DNA of 33,172 nt from Brachybacterium sp. YJGR34 (lineage in GTDB: Bacteria > Actinomycetota > Actinomycetes > Actinomycetales > Dermabacteraceae). Shown piece after piece: positions 8,238 to 15,920 of the stretch. The stretch lies in the NCBI RefSeq assembly GCF_003347015.1, contig NZ_PNFB01000029.1:1-33172 (forward strand), given 5' to 3'. The translations under genes and the position numbers were made by a program. Numbering within the stretch: position 1 is the stretch's first letter; every line of letters starts with the position of its first letter. Under the pieces are notes generated by a model. It made no database searches and was not told the DNA's origin. It saw only the letters and a list, made by a program, of their open reading frames with translations.

Positions 8238-9334
8238 CGGAGCACCAGCCGTCCGGTGACGGCGAAGCCCTCGCGGCCGTCCACCGCCAGCTCGCCGCCG
8301 AGCCCCTCGAACCGCTCGCGCAGCCCGCGCAGTCCGTTGCCGAGCTCCGGGTCCCGCGCCCCCACGCCGTCGTCCCGCGCGATCAGCGTGACCCGGGCAC
8401 CGTCACGGGAGACGTCGATGCGCAGCCGGGAGGCATCCGCGTGGCGGATGGCGTTGGTGACCGTCTCCTGGGCGAAGCGGATGACGGCGGCCCGCTGCTC
8501 CTCGCCGAGGTCGAGATCGGGGTCGACCGCGACGTCGACGACGAGTCCGGGGATGCCCGCCACCATGTCCTCCAGGGCGCCCTGGAGATCCGTGGGCTGC
8601 GCCCGGAGCGCGCCGACGGTCTCGCGGACGTCGCGCAGCAGGGAGCGCGCCACCTCGTCCGCCCGGTCGACGTGGGACCGGGCCTGCGCAGGCTCCAGGT
8701 GGCGGACGGCCTCGAGGGAGAGCGTGAGGACCGTCAGCTGATGGCCGATCAGGTCGTGCAGCTCGCGGGAGATGCGCAGCCGCTCGGCGGTGCGCGCGGA
8801 GTCCTCCAGCAGGGCGCCGGCAGCACGGAGATCCACATGGGCGCGCGCGAGCTCGCTGCGCATCCTCTTCTCGCGCAGCAGCGTCGTGGTGCTGAACACC
8901 GTGGCGAGCTGAATCAGCAGATAGAAGCCGGTCATCATCAGCGCCTCGGTCCAGTCCGAGGTGCGCAGCACGCCCGCGAGCATCACCACCGCGGAGTTCA
9001 GCACGGCCAGCACGATGCTCATCGGGAGTGCGATCACGTAGGTGCTGACGGCCGCGGTCAGCACCACCAGGACGTGCAGCAGCCCCATGCCGGGGACGCT
9101 GAGCACCAGGACCCAGGAGACCAGCACGGCGAGGGCGAGAGCCGCCGGTGGGATCCCCCGGTGCCCGGTGGTGCCCGCGGCGAGGACGGCGAGCACGAAG
9201 ACCACCAGCAGCAGCGCCCACAGTGCTCGGGGGATGAGCGGATCGACCATCCCCAGCAGCGCCGGCAGGGCGACCGCCACCGCGATGATCAGCATCGCCA
9301 CTCCGGCCCAGCCCTCGGTGCCCAGTGCTCGCAT
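8234..9334 (-). CDS. Membrane sensor histidine kinase (HisKA_3 type)
   Basis: 366 residues. The first ~150 hold about five or six hydrophobic segments with very short loops, so there is no large extracellular sensor; this resembles intramembrane-sensing kinases. The HisKA_3 dimerisation segment has RISRELHDLIGHQL with phosphoacceptor H193. The ATPase domain follows, with N-box QETVTNAIRHAD (N294), G1 DDGVG (321-325) and G2 GNGLRGLRER (332-341). ATG 9334 sits six bases after TAGTGT (9346-9341), so translation is probably leaderless; no Shine-Dalgarno is present. It is coupled to the response regulator and divergent from an ABC exporter, a layout typical of kinase/regulator/ABC-2 modules. Confidence 0.92.
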   Translation of the reverse strand: MRALGTEGWAGVAMLIIAVAVALPALLGMVDPLIPRALWALLLVVFVLAVLAAGTTGHRGIPPAALALAVLVSWVLVLSVPGMGLLHVLVVLTAAVSTYVIALPMSIVLAVLNSAVVMLAGVLRTSDWTEALMMTGFYLLIQLATVFSTTTLLREKRMRSELARAHVDLRAAGALLEDSARTAERLRISRELHDLIGHQLTVLTLSLEAVRHLEPAQARSHVDRADEVARSLLRDVRETVGALRAQPTDLQGALEDMVAGIPGLVVDVAVDPDLDLGEEQRAAVIRFAQETVTNAIRHADASRLRIDVSRDGARVTLIARDDGVGARDPELGNGLRGLRERFEGLGGELAVDGREGFAVTGRLVLR

Positions 9335-9340
9335 GCCCCC

Positions 9341-9346
9341 ACACTA
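9341..9346 (-). promoter_or_regulatory. -10 element of the kinase operon (leaderless)
   Basis: TAGTGT on the minus strand, six bases before ATG 9334. The spacing places the transcription start at or next to the start codon. Confidence 0.6.
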
Positions 9347-9370
9347 GAGCCGGCGGGGCCGCCGTACCCG

Positions 9371-9416
9371 TGCCGATGGTCATGGTCGGCCTCCGCGGGA
9401 CCGATGACCCTCGGCA
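9371..9416. promoter_or_regulatory. Dyad operator between kinase operon and ABC exporter
   Basis: TGCCGATGGTCAT (9371-9383) and ATGACCCTCGGCA (9404-9416) are inverted copies matching at 12 of 13 positions, separated by 20 bp. The dyad centre (9393.5) is ~60 bp from both divergent start codons (9334 and 9454). Likely a binding site for the adjacent NarL-type regulator; the protein-site link is inference. Confidence 0.65.
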
Positions 9417-9441
9417 CCCGCGCCGGGCACCCCGCTCTCCG

Positions 9442-9447
9442 TACGGT
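9442..9447 (+). promoter_or_regulatory. -10 element of the ABC exporter operon (leaderless)
   Basis: TACGGT followed by six bases and ATG 9454. No Shine-Dalgarno lies before the ATG. The position suggests transcription starts at the ATG. Confidence 0.6.
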
Positions 9448-9453
9448 CGAGCC

Positions 9454-10206
9454 ATGAACACTCCGACCCCCCGGAACACCATGATCGAGCTCGAGGATCT
9501 CACCAAGAGGTATCGGACCACGCTCGCCGTCGACGGCCTCTCCCTGACGGTCCACGAGGGCGAGGCCCTCGGCATCCTGGGGGCCAACGGGGCCGGCAAG
9601 ACCACCACCGTCGAGATGATCGCCGGGCTGCGCCGGCCCGATGCCGGGCGGATCTCGGTCGGCGGCCTGGACCCCCACCGGGACCGTGCCGCGCTGCGGC
9701 AGGTCCTCGGCGTCCAGCTGCAGGAGGGGGAGCTCCACGGCGCGCTGACCGTCAACGAGCTCATCACGCTCTACCGGAGCTTCTACCCCGATCCACGGGG
9801 ACGCCAGGAGCTGTTGCAGCTCGTCGACCTCGAGGACAAGGCCGACACCCGCTTCGAGAAGCTCTCCGGCGGTCAGCAGCAGCGCGTCTCGGTGGCGCTG
9901 GCGATGGTCGGCAGGCCCCGCGTGCTGATCCTCGACGAGCTCACCACCGGGCTGGACCCCGCCGCGCGCCGGCGCATGTGGCGCACCATCGAGCAGCTGC
10001 GTCACGACGGCGTGACGATCCTGCTGGTCAGCCACGGGATGGACGAGGTGGAGCGGCTGTGCGACCGGATCGTCCTGCTGGGCGCCGGGCGCATCCTCGC
10101 CGAGGGCACCGTCGCCGAGATCGTCGAGCTCGCCGGCACCGACACCCTGGAGGACGCCTTCGTCGCCCTCACCGGACAGGAGCTCTTCGAGGAGGAGATC
10201 GCATGA
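9454..10206 (+). CDS. ABC transporter ATP-binding protein (ABC-2 exporter)
   Basis: 250 residues. Walker A GANGAGKT (43-50), Q-loop near Q88/Q90, signature LSGGQQQR (137-144), Walker B VLILDE (157-162), D-loop GLDP and H-loop H194 in LLVSHGMDE are all present, so it should be an active ATPase. It powers the permease encoded next, whose start overlaps its stop (ATGA, 10203-10206). The frame stays open upstream to 9325, but ATG 9454 is preferred because a TACGGT -10 sits six bases ahead of it; an internal ATG at 9481 is a less likely alternative. It is probably controlled by the divergent two-component system. The substrate cannot be told; drug, peptide or lipid export are family possibilities. 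Confidence 0.93.
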   Translation: MNTPTPRNTMIELEDLTKRYRTTLAVDGLSLTVHEGEALGILGANGAGKTTTVEMIAGLRRPDAGRISVGGLDPHRDRAALRQVLGVQLQEGELHGALTVNELITLYRSFYPDPRGRQELLQLVDLEDKADTRFEKLSGGQQQRVSVALAMVGRPRVLILDELTTGLDPAARRRMWRTIEQLRHDGVTILLVSHGMDEVERLCDRIVLLGAGRILAEGTVAEIVELAGTDTLEDAFVALTGQELFEEEIA

Positions 10207-11003
10207 ACACCGTTCCTACCCCGTCCCCTGCCGCCGGTGCCGTGCCGGCGCGCGCGCACCGACCCGGCCTGCGGACCCTTCTGGCGATGGTCCGCGCCGA
10301 GGCGAAGATGGTCTCGCGGGACCTCGCCGGCCTGATCGTCCCCTTCGGTCTGCCGCTGCTGATCCTGCTCACGAGCGCCTCGGCCGCGGGCCAGGAGGAG
10401 ATCGTCGCCGGCCGCACCGCCCTGGACCTCTTCGTGCTCCCTCTGGTGATCGTGATGGTGGTGACGATGATGGGCGTGCTGAACATGCCCAGCTTCCTCG
10501 CCTACTACCGGCGCGCCGGCATCCTGCGCCGCCTGGCGGTCACACCGGCCTCCCCGATGATGGTGCTCCTCGCCCAGGCGATCGTCAGCCTGCTGCAGTC
10601 GGCCGTCGGCATCGCCCTCGCGGCGGCCGTGGCGGCGCTCGCCTACGGGGCGAACCCGCCGATCGACCTCGGCGCCGCGCTGGTGGCGCTGGCGCTGACC
10701 ACCGCCGCCATGTACGCGGTGGGGATGATCGTCGCCGCGATCTCGCCGACCCCCAACTCCTCGGTCGCGATCGGGCTGGTGGCCTTCCTCGTCCTGGGGG
10801 CCAGCGGCGGCATGTTCGGCGGCCGGGACGCGCTGCCGGGCCCCGTGGCGGAGATCGGCTCGCACCTGCCCTTCGGTGCCGGCGTGGACGCCCTCTCCGC
10901 GGCCTGGGCGGGGCAGCCCCTGCCCGCGGGCTCGCTGTTCTCCCTCGCCGCGGCGACCCTCGTCGGCGCGGTGGTGGCCGCGCTGTTCTTCCGCTGGGAG
11001 TGA
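10203..11003 (+). CDS. ABC-2 type transporter permease
   Basis: 266 residues with about six hydrophobic segments. A cytoplasmic N-terminus is followed by a helix near VPFGLPLLILLT and an extracellular loop with QEEIVAGRTALDLF. Further helices begin at FVLPLVIVMVV, VLLAQAIVSLLQ, LVALALTTAAMY and AIGLVAFLVLGASGG. LAYYRRAGILRRLAVTP is the cytoplasmic coupling motif seen in ABC-2 permeases (MFG..LPG region near 203-215). It forms an exporter dimer with the preceding ATPase. The stop overlaps a GC-rich palindrome facing a convergent gene. Confidence 0.9.
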   Translation: MNTVPTPSPAAGAVPARAHRPGLRTLLAMVRAEAKMVSRDLAGLIVPFGLPLLILLTSASAAGQEEIVAGRTALDLFVLPLVIVMVVTMMGVLNMPSFLAYYRRAGILRRLAVTPASPMMVLLAQAIVSLLQSAVGIALAAAVAALAYGANPPIDLGAALVALALTTAAMYAVGMIVAAISPTPNSSVAIGLVAFLVLGASGGMFGGRDALPGPVAEIGSHLPFGAGVDALSAAWAGQPLPAGSLFSLAAATLVGAVVAALFFRWE

Positions 11004-11023
11004 GACCCCCGCGCGGGGGCCTC
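11002..11023. terminator. Possible bidirectional terminator between convergent genes
   Basis: CCCCCGCGCGGGGG palindrome (11006-11019), extended by GAG/CTC on the flanks. It spans the stop codons of the permease (+) and the DUF1801 gene (-). No T-tract follows, so termination efficiency is uncertain. Confidence 0.45.
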
Positions 11024-11468
11024 AGCCCAGCGCGCGGTACACCAGGGCCGCGATGCGGTCGGCGACCTCGTCGTCCACCTCGGTGACCGCGAAGGACGTG
11101 GCCCACATGTGCCCGTCGTCGAGCTGCGCCGGCGCATTGAAGCCGAAGCTCGAGTAGCGCTCCTCGAACTTCGAGGCGTGGGTGAAGAAGCACAGCACCT
11201 CGCCGTCGAGCGCCCAGGCGGGCATGCCGTACCAGGTGCGGGGGTCCAGCTGCGGGGCGACGGTGCCGATGATCTCGTGGATCCTGGCGGCTGCGGCGCG
11301 GTCCGGTGCGGGCATGGAGGCGATCAGCTCCTCGAGCTTCTTGCGGTCCGCCGCGCGCTTCTTCGCCCCCTTGCCCTGTTCCTTCTCGGCTCGGATCTCC
11401 TCGGCGCGGGCGCGCATGGCCTCCCGCTCGGCGTCGGTGAATCCGCTGTGGGTGTCCTTCTCGGTCAT
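11022..11468 (-). CDS. DUF1801 / YdhG-like domain protein
   Basis: 148 residues. A charged, probably helical N-terminus (~1-45, rich in Glu, Lys and Arg) precedes a YdhG/DUF1801-like core. The core contains a WYGMPAWALDGEVLCFF stretch typical of the family, then KFEERYSSFGF and HMWATSFAV. The family is a small alpha/beta fold of unclear biochemical role; some members have been called iron chaperones or antibiotic-response proteins, which I do not assert here. It starts at ATG 11468 with GGAG four bases upstream. It is the last gene of a probable AraC-VOC-DUF1801 operon, 53 bp after the VOC gene. Confidence 0.82.
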   Translation of the reverse strand: MTEKDTHSGFTDAEREAMRARAEEIRAEKEQGKGAKKRAADRKKLEELIASMPAPDRAAAARIHEIIGTVAPQLDPRTWYGMPAWALDGEVLCFFTHASKFEERYSSFGFNAPAQLDDGHMWATSFAVTEVDDEVADRIAALVYRALG

Positions 11469-11521
11469 GGTGCTCCTTCGGGTGGTGGTCGGGCGCCGGC
11501 ACGGCCGGTGCGCGGGGGATC

Positions 11522-11947
11522 TCAGGCGGTCTGCTGGATGCGGATCAGGTTGCCCGCGGGGTCGCGGACGGCGCAGTCGCGCAGCCCGTAGTCCTGGTCC
11601 ATGGGCTCCTGGACGATCTCGACGTCGGCGGCCTCGAGCGCGGCGAAGGTGGCGTCGAGGTCGTCGCTGGCGAGGTTCACCCCGAAGTAGGCGCCCTTGG
11701 CGATGACGGACTGCAGCGCGTCGTGCTCCTGCTCGGTGAGGCCGTTGCCCTCGAGCAGGGGATGCAGCACGATCGCGGTGTCCTGCCCGGCCGGTCCCAC
11801 GGTGATCCAGCGCATGGGGCCGCCGCCGACGTCGAGGCGGACCTCGTAGCCGAGCACGTCGCGATAGAAGGCCAGCGAGGCCTCGGGGTCGGTGTGGGGC
11901 AGGAAGCTCGAGTGGATGCGGGGCGGGTCATGCTGTGCGGTGGTCAT
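11522..11947 (-). CDS. VOC-family (glyoxalase/bleomycin-resistance fold) protein
   Basis: 141 residues, the length of a single two-module VOC domain. The N-terminal module has the DPEASLAFYRDVLGYEVRLD signature. The C-terminal module has FGVNLASDDLDATFAALEAADVEIVQEP and ends in YGLRDCAVRDPAGNLIRI. That D-P-x-G-N ending, with nearby His and Glu residues, is usual for metal-dependent or ligand-binding VOC proteins. It may be a dioxygenase-like enzyme, a thiol transferase or a drug-binding protein; specificity cannot be read. It begins nine bases after the upstream AraC regulator's stop, so it is probably the regulator's co-transcribed target. Confidence 0.87.
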   Translation of the reverse strand: MTTAQHDPPRIHSSFLPHTDPEASLAFYRDVLGYEVRLDVGGGPMRWITVGPAGQDTAIVLHPLLEGNGLTEQEHDALQSVIAKGAYFGVNLASDDLDATFAALEAADVEIVQEPMDQDYGLRDCAVRDPAGNLIRIQQTA

Positions 11948-11956
11948 GCCACGAAC

Positions 11957-12457
11957 CTAGGGGGTGCGGGGACCGGGGGCTTCTCGATTCCTGACCGGTC
12001 GGGTCACGCGGCGGGCGATGCACGGCGGCATCGAGTCCAGCACGTCGGCGCCCTGCTCGCGGTAGACCGAGGGCGGGACCCCGACGAGCTCCTTGAAGCG
12101 GGTGCTGAAGGTGCCCAGCGAGGAGAACCCCACCGTCATGCAGATGTCGGTCACCGAGCGGTCCGAGCTGCGCAGGAGGGTCATCGCCCGCTCGATGCGC
12201 CGCGTCATGAGATAGGCGTACGGCGTCTCCCCGTACTCCTCCCGGAAGCGCCGGCTGAGATGCCCGGCCGAGAGATGCACGGAGCGCGCGAGGCCCTCGA
12301 CGTCCAAGGGCTGCGCGAACTCCCGGTCCATGCGGTCGCGCACCCGCCGCAGCAGCGGCAGGTCCTGCAGGTCCCGGGGCCGTGCGGGCGACGCCGAGAG
12401 GTCCCGCACCGGGTCGCCGACCCGTCGGGCGCTCCGGCCGCTCACGTCGTTCGTCAC
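11957..12457 (-). CDS. AraC-family transcriptional regulator
   Basis: 166 residues from GTG 12457. The double helix-turn-helix of AraC/XylS occupies ~35-135: first HTH with LDVEGLARSVHLSAGHLSRRF, second with SVTDICMTVGFSSLGTFSTR and the closing RFKELVGVPPSVYR. No separate sensor domain is visible, only a short ~35-residue N-terminal extension and a ~30-residue Arg-rich tail. The frame is open to GTG 12511, but only GTG 12457 has purine-rich sequence upstream (AAAGGGG close by, GGAGGG further off). It is divergent from the Ada-AlkA gene and just upstream of the VOC gene, so it probably regulates the VOC/DUF1801 genes. Confidence 0.88.
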   Translation of the reverse strand: MTNDVSGRSARRVGDPVRDLSASPARPRDLQDLPLLRRVRDRMDREFAQPLDVEGLARSVHLSAGHLSRRFREEYGETPYAYLMTRRIERAMTLLRSSDRSVTDICMTVGFSSLGTFSTRFKELVGVPPSVYREQGADVLDSMPPCIARRVTRPVRNREAPGPRTP

Positions 12458-12594
12458 CGCCCCTTTGTCCCTCCTCGCCGGAGCCACCGGCTCCGGCGGC
12501 GGCCGCGGCACGGTCGCGCGCCCGGGGGTCGCAGCGGCGGCGTCCTGACCGATTCCCGCTGGTGCCGCAGGCCCGCACGCGGTTCACTGGTGCC

Positions 12595-14157
12595 ATGACC
12601 GCGATGACCGATGACGAGCGCTACGCCGCGATCCGGGCGAGGGACTCCCGCTTCGACGGGATGTTCTTCACCGGCGTGCGCTCGACGGGCATCTTCTGCC
12701 GCCCCTCCTGCCCGGCGCGCACCCCGCAGCGCTCCGGCGTGGTGTTCCTGCCCTCGGCCGCCGCGGCCGCCGCCGCCGGCTTCCGAGCCTGCAAGCGCTG
12801 CGGGCCGACGGCCCCGCCCGGCAGCCCCGACGACGACCCGCGGGGCTCGCTCGCCGGGCGCGCGCTGCGCCTGATCGATGCCGGGGCGCTGGACGGCGAG
12901 GGCACGGTGCCGGCCCTCGCGGAGCGGCTCGCCGTCTCCGAGCGCACCCTGCATCGCGCGCTCGTGACGTCCACCGGCGCCGGAGCGCTGGCGCATGCGC
13001 GGATCCGACGGGCGCGCCGTGCGCACGAGCTGGTCCTCGGCACCTCCCTGCCGCTGGCGACCGTGGCGTACGCGGCGGGATTCGGCAGCGAGCGCCAGTT
13101 CCACGACACCTTCACGCACCTGTTCGGACATGCGCCCTCCGTGGTGCGCGAGCGGAGGGCTGCCGGTGCGCCGGAGGTCGAGGAGGGCGGCGCCGTGGTC
13201 ACGGCGCAGCTCGCGGTGCGCCGGCCCGTCGACGGCGCGGGGCTCGCGGCCTGGTTCGCCCACCGGGCGGTCCCCGGGGTCGAGGAGGTGGACGGTCTGA
13301 CCTGGCGGCGCGCCGTGCGTCTGCCGCACGGCCCAGGTGTGCTGGAGGTGGATCTCGGTGCCCCCGCACCGCGGCCGCTGCCCCTGACGGCCCGCCTCGC
13401 GGACCTGCGCGACCACGCCGCGGCCGTCTCGCTGACCCGCCGCCTGCTGGACCTCGACGCGGACCCGGTCGGCATCGACGAGGGCCTCGCCGGCGCCGTG
13501 CCGGCACTGGCACCGCTGATCACCGGGCGCCCCGGCGTCCGCCTGCCCGGCAGCGCCTCCCTCGCCGAGGCCCTGCTCTGGGCGATCACGGGACAGCAGA
13601 TCACCACCGCGCAGGCCAGGGAGCAGATCACGCGGGCGACCGACCTGCTCGGTGACCCGCTGCCGGAGGGTCTGCACCGCGGCGGCGTCCACCGCCTGCC
13701 CGTGGACCCCGGAGTGGCCGCCGAGCACGTCGAGGACTGGTTCCGAGGTCCCGCCGCCCGCCGGGAGACGCTGCGCGGGGCGGTGGCCGAGGTTCTCGCC
13801 GAGGGCCTGGACGCCTCGCTCCCCGTGGACGAGCTCCGCGGCCGGCTGCTCGCTCTGCGCGGGGTGGGCCCGTGGACGGCGGACTACGTGCTGCTGCGGG
13901 GTGTTCGCGCGATCGACGTGGCCCCGGCCCGCGATGCCGCCCTGCTCGGGGCGGCGCGGGATCTGGGCCTCGCCGAGGACCACGCGGGACTGCTGTCGGC
14001 CCTCGACGCGGCCTCCCCGTGGCGCTCGTACGCCGCGCTGCACCTGTGGCATCACCAGGCCGCCCGCCGCGGCGGGCGGCGCCCGCCGTCCCCCGCTCCC
14101 GTCGTCGCCCCGGCCCCCGCCGAGGCGCCCCGCCCCCTGGAAGGACACCGCTCATGA
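12595..14157 (+). CDS. alkA: Ada-AlkA fusion: methylphosphotriester-sensing AraC regulator with 3-methyladenine DNA glycosylase
   Basis: 520 residues in three parts. The N-terminal Ada zinc domain (1-75) has the four cysteines C35, C39, C66 and C69, spaced as in E. coli Ada (38, 42, 69, 72); C35 is the predicted methyl acceptor from DNA phosphotriesters. An AraC-type HTH (~85-185) has VPALAERLAVSERTLHRAL and VAYAAGFGSERQFHDTF. The AlkA glycosylase domain (~205-500) carries the helix-hairpin-helix LRGVGPWTADYV (421-432) and the catalytic Asp as D447. It excises alkylated purines and probably senses damage to activate its own operon. ATG 12595 was chosen over further-upstream codons because the Ada domain begins there. 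Coupled by ATGA to ogt. Confidence 0.93.
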   Translation: MTAMTDDERYAAIRARDSRFDGMFFTGVRSTGIFCRPSCPARTPQRSGVVFLPSAAAAAAAGFRACKRCGPTAPPGSPDDDPRGSLAGRALRLIDAGALDGEGTVPALAERLAVSERTLHRALVTSTGAGALAHARIRRARRAHELVLGTSLPLATVAYAAGFGSERQFHDTFTHLFGHAPSVVRERRAAGAPEVEEGGAVVTAQLAVRRPVDGAGLAAWFAHRAVPGVEEVDGLTWRRAVRLPHGPGVLEVDLGAPAPRPLPLTARLADLRDHAAAVSLTRRLLDLDADPVGIDEGLAGAVPALAPLITGRPGVRLPGSASLAEALLWAITGQQITTAQAREQITRATDLLGDPLPEGLHRGGVHRLPVDPGVAAEHVEDWFRGPAARRETLRGAVAEVLAEGLDASLPVDELRGRLLALRGVGPWTADYVLLRGVRAIDVAPARDAALLGAARDLGLAEDHAGLLSALDAASPWRSYAALHLWHHQAARRGGRRPPSPAPVVAPAPAEAPRPLEGHRS

Positions 14158-14672
14158 CTCCGCAGCACCCCACCACCACCGCCCTCCCCCGCCACCGACG
14201 CGTCGACACCCCGATCGGCCCGTACCTGATCGCCGCCGAGGGCGAGGCCCTGACCGGGGTGTGGCGACAGGACCAGGCGCACTTCCCGCGCCCGGAACGT
14301 CTGGGCGAGGAGGCACCGGCGCAGGATCCGCTGCTCGCCGCGGCGGAGCGGCAGCTGCTCGCCTATCTCGCCGGCGAGCGCGAGGCCTTCGACCTCCCCC
14401 TGTCGCCGCGCGGCACCCCGTTCCAGCAGCAGGTGTGGAAGATGCTGCGCGAGATCCCGCGCGGTGGCACCACCACCTACGGCGGCCTCGCGCGGGGCCT
14501 GGACCGTCCCCGGGCCGCACAGGCCGTGGGGGCCGCCGTCGGCGCCAATCCCCTCTCGATCGTGGTGCCGTGCCACCGGGTGCTCGCCGCGGACGGCTCC
14601 ATGACCGGCTATGCGGGCGGGATCGAGACGAAACAGGCACTGCTGCGCCTCGAGGGCGTGCTGCTCGCGTGA
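14154..14672 (+). CDS. ogt: Methylated-DNA--[protein]-cysteine S-methyltransferase
   Basis: 172 residues. The C-terminal DNA-binding domain has TPFQQQVWKMLREIPRGGTT (88-107), the Arg-finger region RPRAAQAVGAAVGANP and the active-site PCHRV with acceptor C140, then GGIETKQALLRLE. It removes O6-alkyl groups from guanine in a single-turnover reaction. The start overlaps the Ada-AlkA stop (ATGA). Together the two give direct reversal and base excision of alkylation damage, so this is an adaptive-response operon. The N-terminal ribonuclease-like domain is short but complete. Confidence 0.95.
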   Translation: MTPQHPTTTALPRHRRVDTPIGPYLIAAEGEALTGVWRQDQAHFPRPERLGEEAPAQDPLLAAAERQLLAYLAGEREAFDLPLSPRGTPFQQQVWKMLREIPRGGTTTYGGLARGLDRPRAAQAVGAAVGANPLSIVVPCHRVLAADGSMTGYAGGIETKQALLRLEGVLLA

Positions 14673-14684
14673 CACCATGAGCTG

Positions 14685-15899
14685 ATGACCGTGTCCCCCG
14701 CGCCCGAGACCGCGCAGCCGTTCCGCTTCCCCGTCGCCGCCCGCTATGCCGGGATGGAGTCCTCCCCGCTGAAGGACATCTTCTCCCTCGCCGCGCGCGA
14801 GGACGTGACCTCCTTCGCCGGCGGCATCCCGGACCCCGCGCTCTTCGCTCTCGAGGACGTCCGGGCCTGCTACGACTGGGTGCTCACCCACCGGGGCCAC
14901 CGTGCCCTCCAGTACGGGGTCAGCGAGGGCGAGCCGGAGCTGCGCGAGCAGGCCGCGCGCCGCCTCTCGCGGGAGGTGGCGACCGACGCCTCCCAGATCC
15001 GGGTCACCTCCGGGTCCCAGGAGGGGCTGTTCGTCGTGGCCCAGGCGCTGCTGGAGCCGGGGGACGTGGTGCTCGTGGAGTCCCCGACGTATCTCGCCGC
15101 CGTGCAGGCCTTCTCCGTGCACGGTGCCCGGATGGTGGGCGTGGAGACCGATGACGACGGTGTGGTCCCCGGCGCCCTCGAGGAGGCGATCCGCACCCAC
15201 CATCCGCGGATGGTGTACCTGATCCCCACCTTCCAGAACCCCACCGGGAGGACCATGCCGGTGGCCCGCCGCGAGGCCGTCGCCGAGGTGCTCCGGCGCA
15301 CCGGGGTGCCGCTCGTGGAGGACGATCCCTACGGCGCGCTGAGCTTCACCGGCAGCACCTGGGCGCCCATCGCGGCCCTGCCCGGCATGGGCGAGCGCAC
15401 CATCCTGCTGAACTCGATGAGCAAGCTCATGAGCCCCGGAGTGCGGATCGGCTGGATGCGCGCCGAGGGGCCGGTGCTCGACACCCTCGCCGTCGCCAAG
15501 GCCGCGATCTCGATGCAGTCCTCCGTGGTGGACCAGCTGACCGTGGCGCGCTATCTCGAGACGGCCGATCTCGAGGGGCACATCGCGCGCGTCAGCGCCG
15601 TCTACCGCGAGCGCCGGGACGCGATGGCCCGGGCGATCGCCCCGGTGCTGCCCGCGGGCGCGCACGTGACGCACCCCGACGGCGGGATGTTCCTGTGGGC
15701 GGCGCTCGGCGAGGGCTACGACGCGCAGGACATGCTCGCCGAGGCGGTCGAGGCCGGTGTGGCCTACCTCCCGGGCTGGTCGTTCTTCGCCGAGCGTCCG
15801 GATCGCTCGACCATGCGCCTGAGCTTCGTGACCCATTCCCCCGCCGTCATCGAGGAGGCGATCGGCCGCCTCGGCGCGGTCATCGCCCGGCACGGCTGA
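14685..15899 (+). CDS. PLP-dependent class I/II aminotransferase (2-aminoadipate/MocR-type)
   Basis: 404 residues, fold type I. The N-terminus has FAGGIPDPALF and LQYGVSEGEPELREQ, typical of the LysN/MocR aminotransferase branch. TSGSQEGLF precedes the cofactor site. N185 in FQNPTG contacts the PLP ring region, VEDDPYGAL (211-219) supplies the pyridine-binding Asp, and K247 in NSMSKLMSPGVRIGW is the Schiff-base lysine. No N-terminal GntR DNA-binding domain is present, so it is an enzyme and not a MocR regulator. Substrate is probably an alpha-amino acid (2-aminoadipate, or aromatic or branched-chain). It starts 12 bp after ogt; a CACCAT hexamer six bases before the ATG hints at a separate weak leaderless start. 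Confidence 0.9.
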   Translation: MTVSPAPETAQPFRFPVAARYAGMESSPLKDIFSLAAREDVTSFAGGIPDPALFALEDVRACYDWVLTHRGHRALQYGVSEGEPELREQAARRLSREVATDASQIRVTSGSQEGLFVVAQALLEPGDVVLVESPTYLAAVQAFSVHGARMVGVETDDDGVVPGALEEAIRTHHPRMVYLIPTFQNPTGRTMPVARREAVAEVLRRTGVPLVEDDPYGALSFTGSTWAPIAALPGMGERTILLNSMSKLMSPGVRIGWMRAEGPVLDTLAVAKAAISMQSSVVDQLTVARYLETADLEGHIARVSAVYRERRDAMARAIAPVLPAGAHVTHPDGGMFLWAALGEGYDAQDMLAEAVEAGVAYLPGWSFFAERPDRSTMRLSFVTHSPAVIEEAIGRLGAVIARHG

Positions 15900-15920
15900 C
15901 CGGCTGCGGGCGGCGGTCCC

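Noticed and set aside
9325..9453. Upstream extension of the exporter ATPase gene to 9325
   Set aside because: It would overlap the divergent kinase start and the dyad operator; the TACGGT -10 six bases before ATG 9454 and the family N-terminus favour the shorter form.
12458..12511. Longer AraC regulator starting at GTG 12511
   Set aside because: No ribosome binding site precedes it and the extra residues are Pro/Ala/Arg-rich; GTG 12457 has purine-rich upstream sequence.
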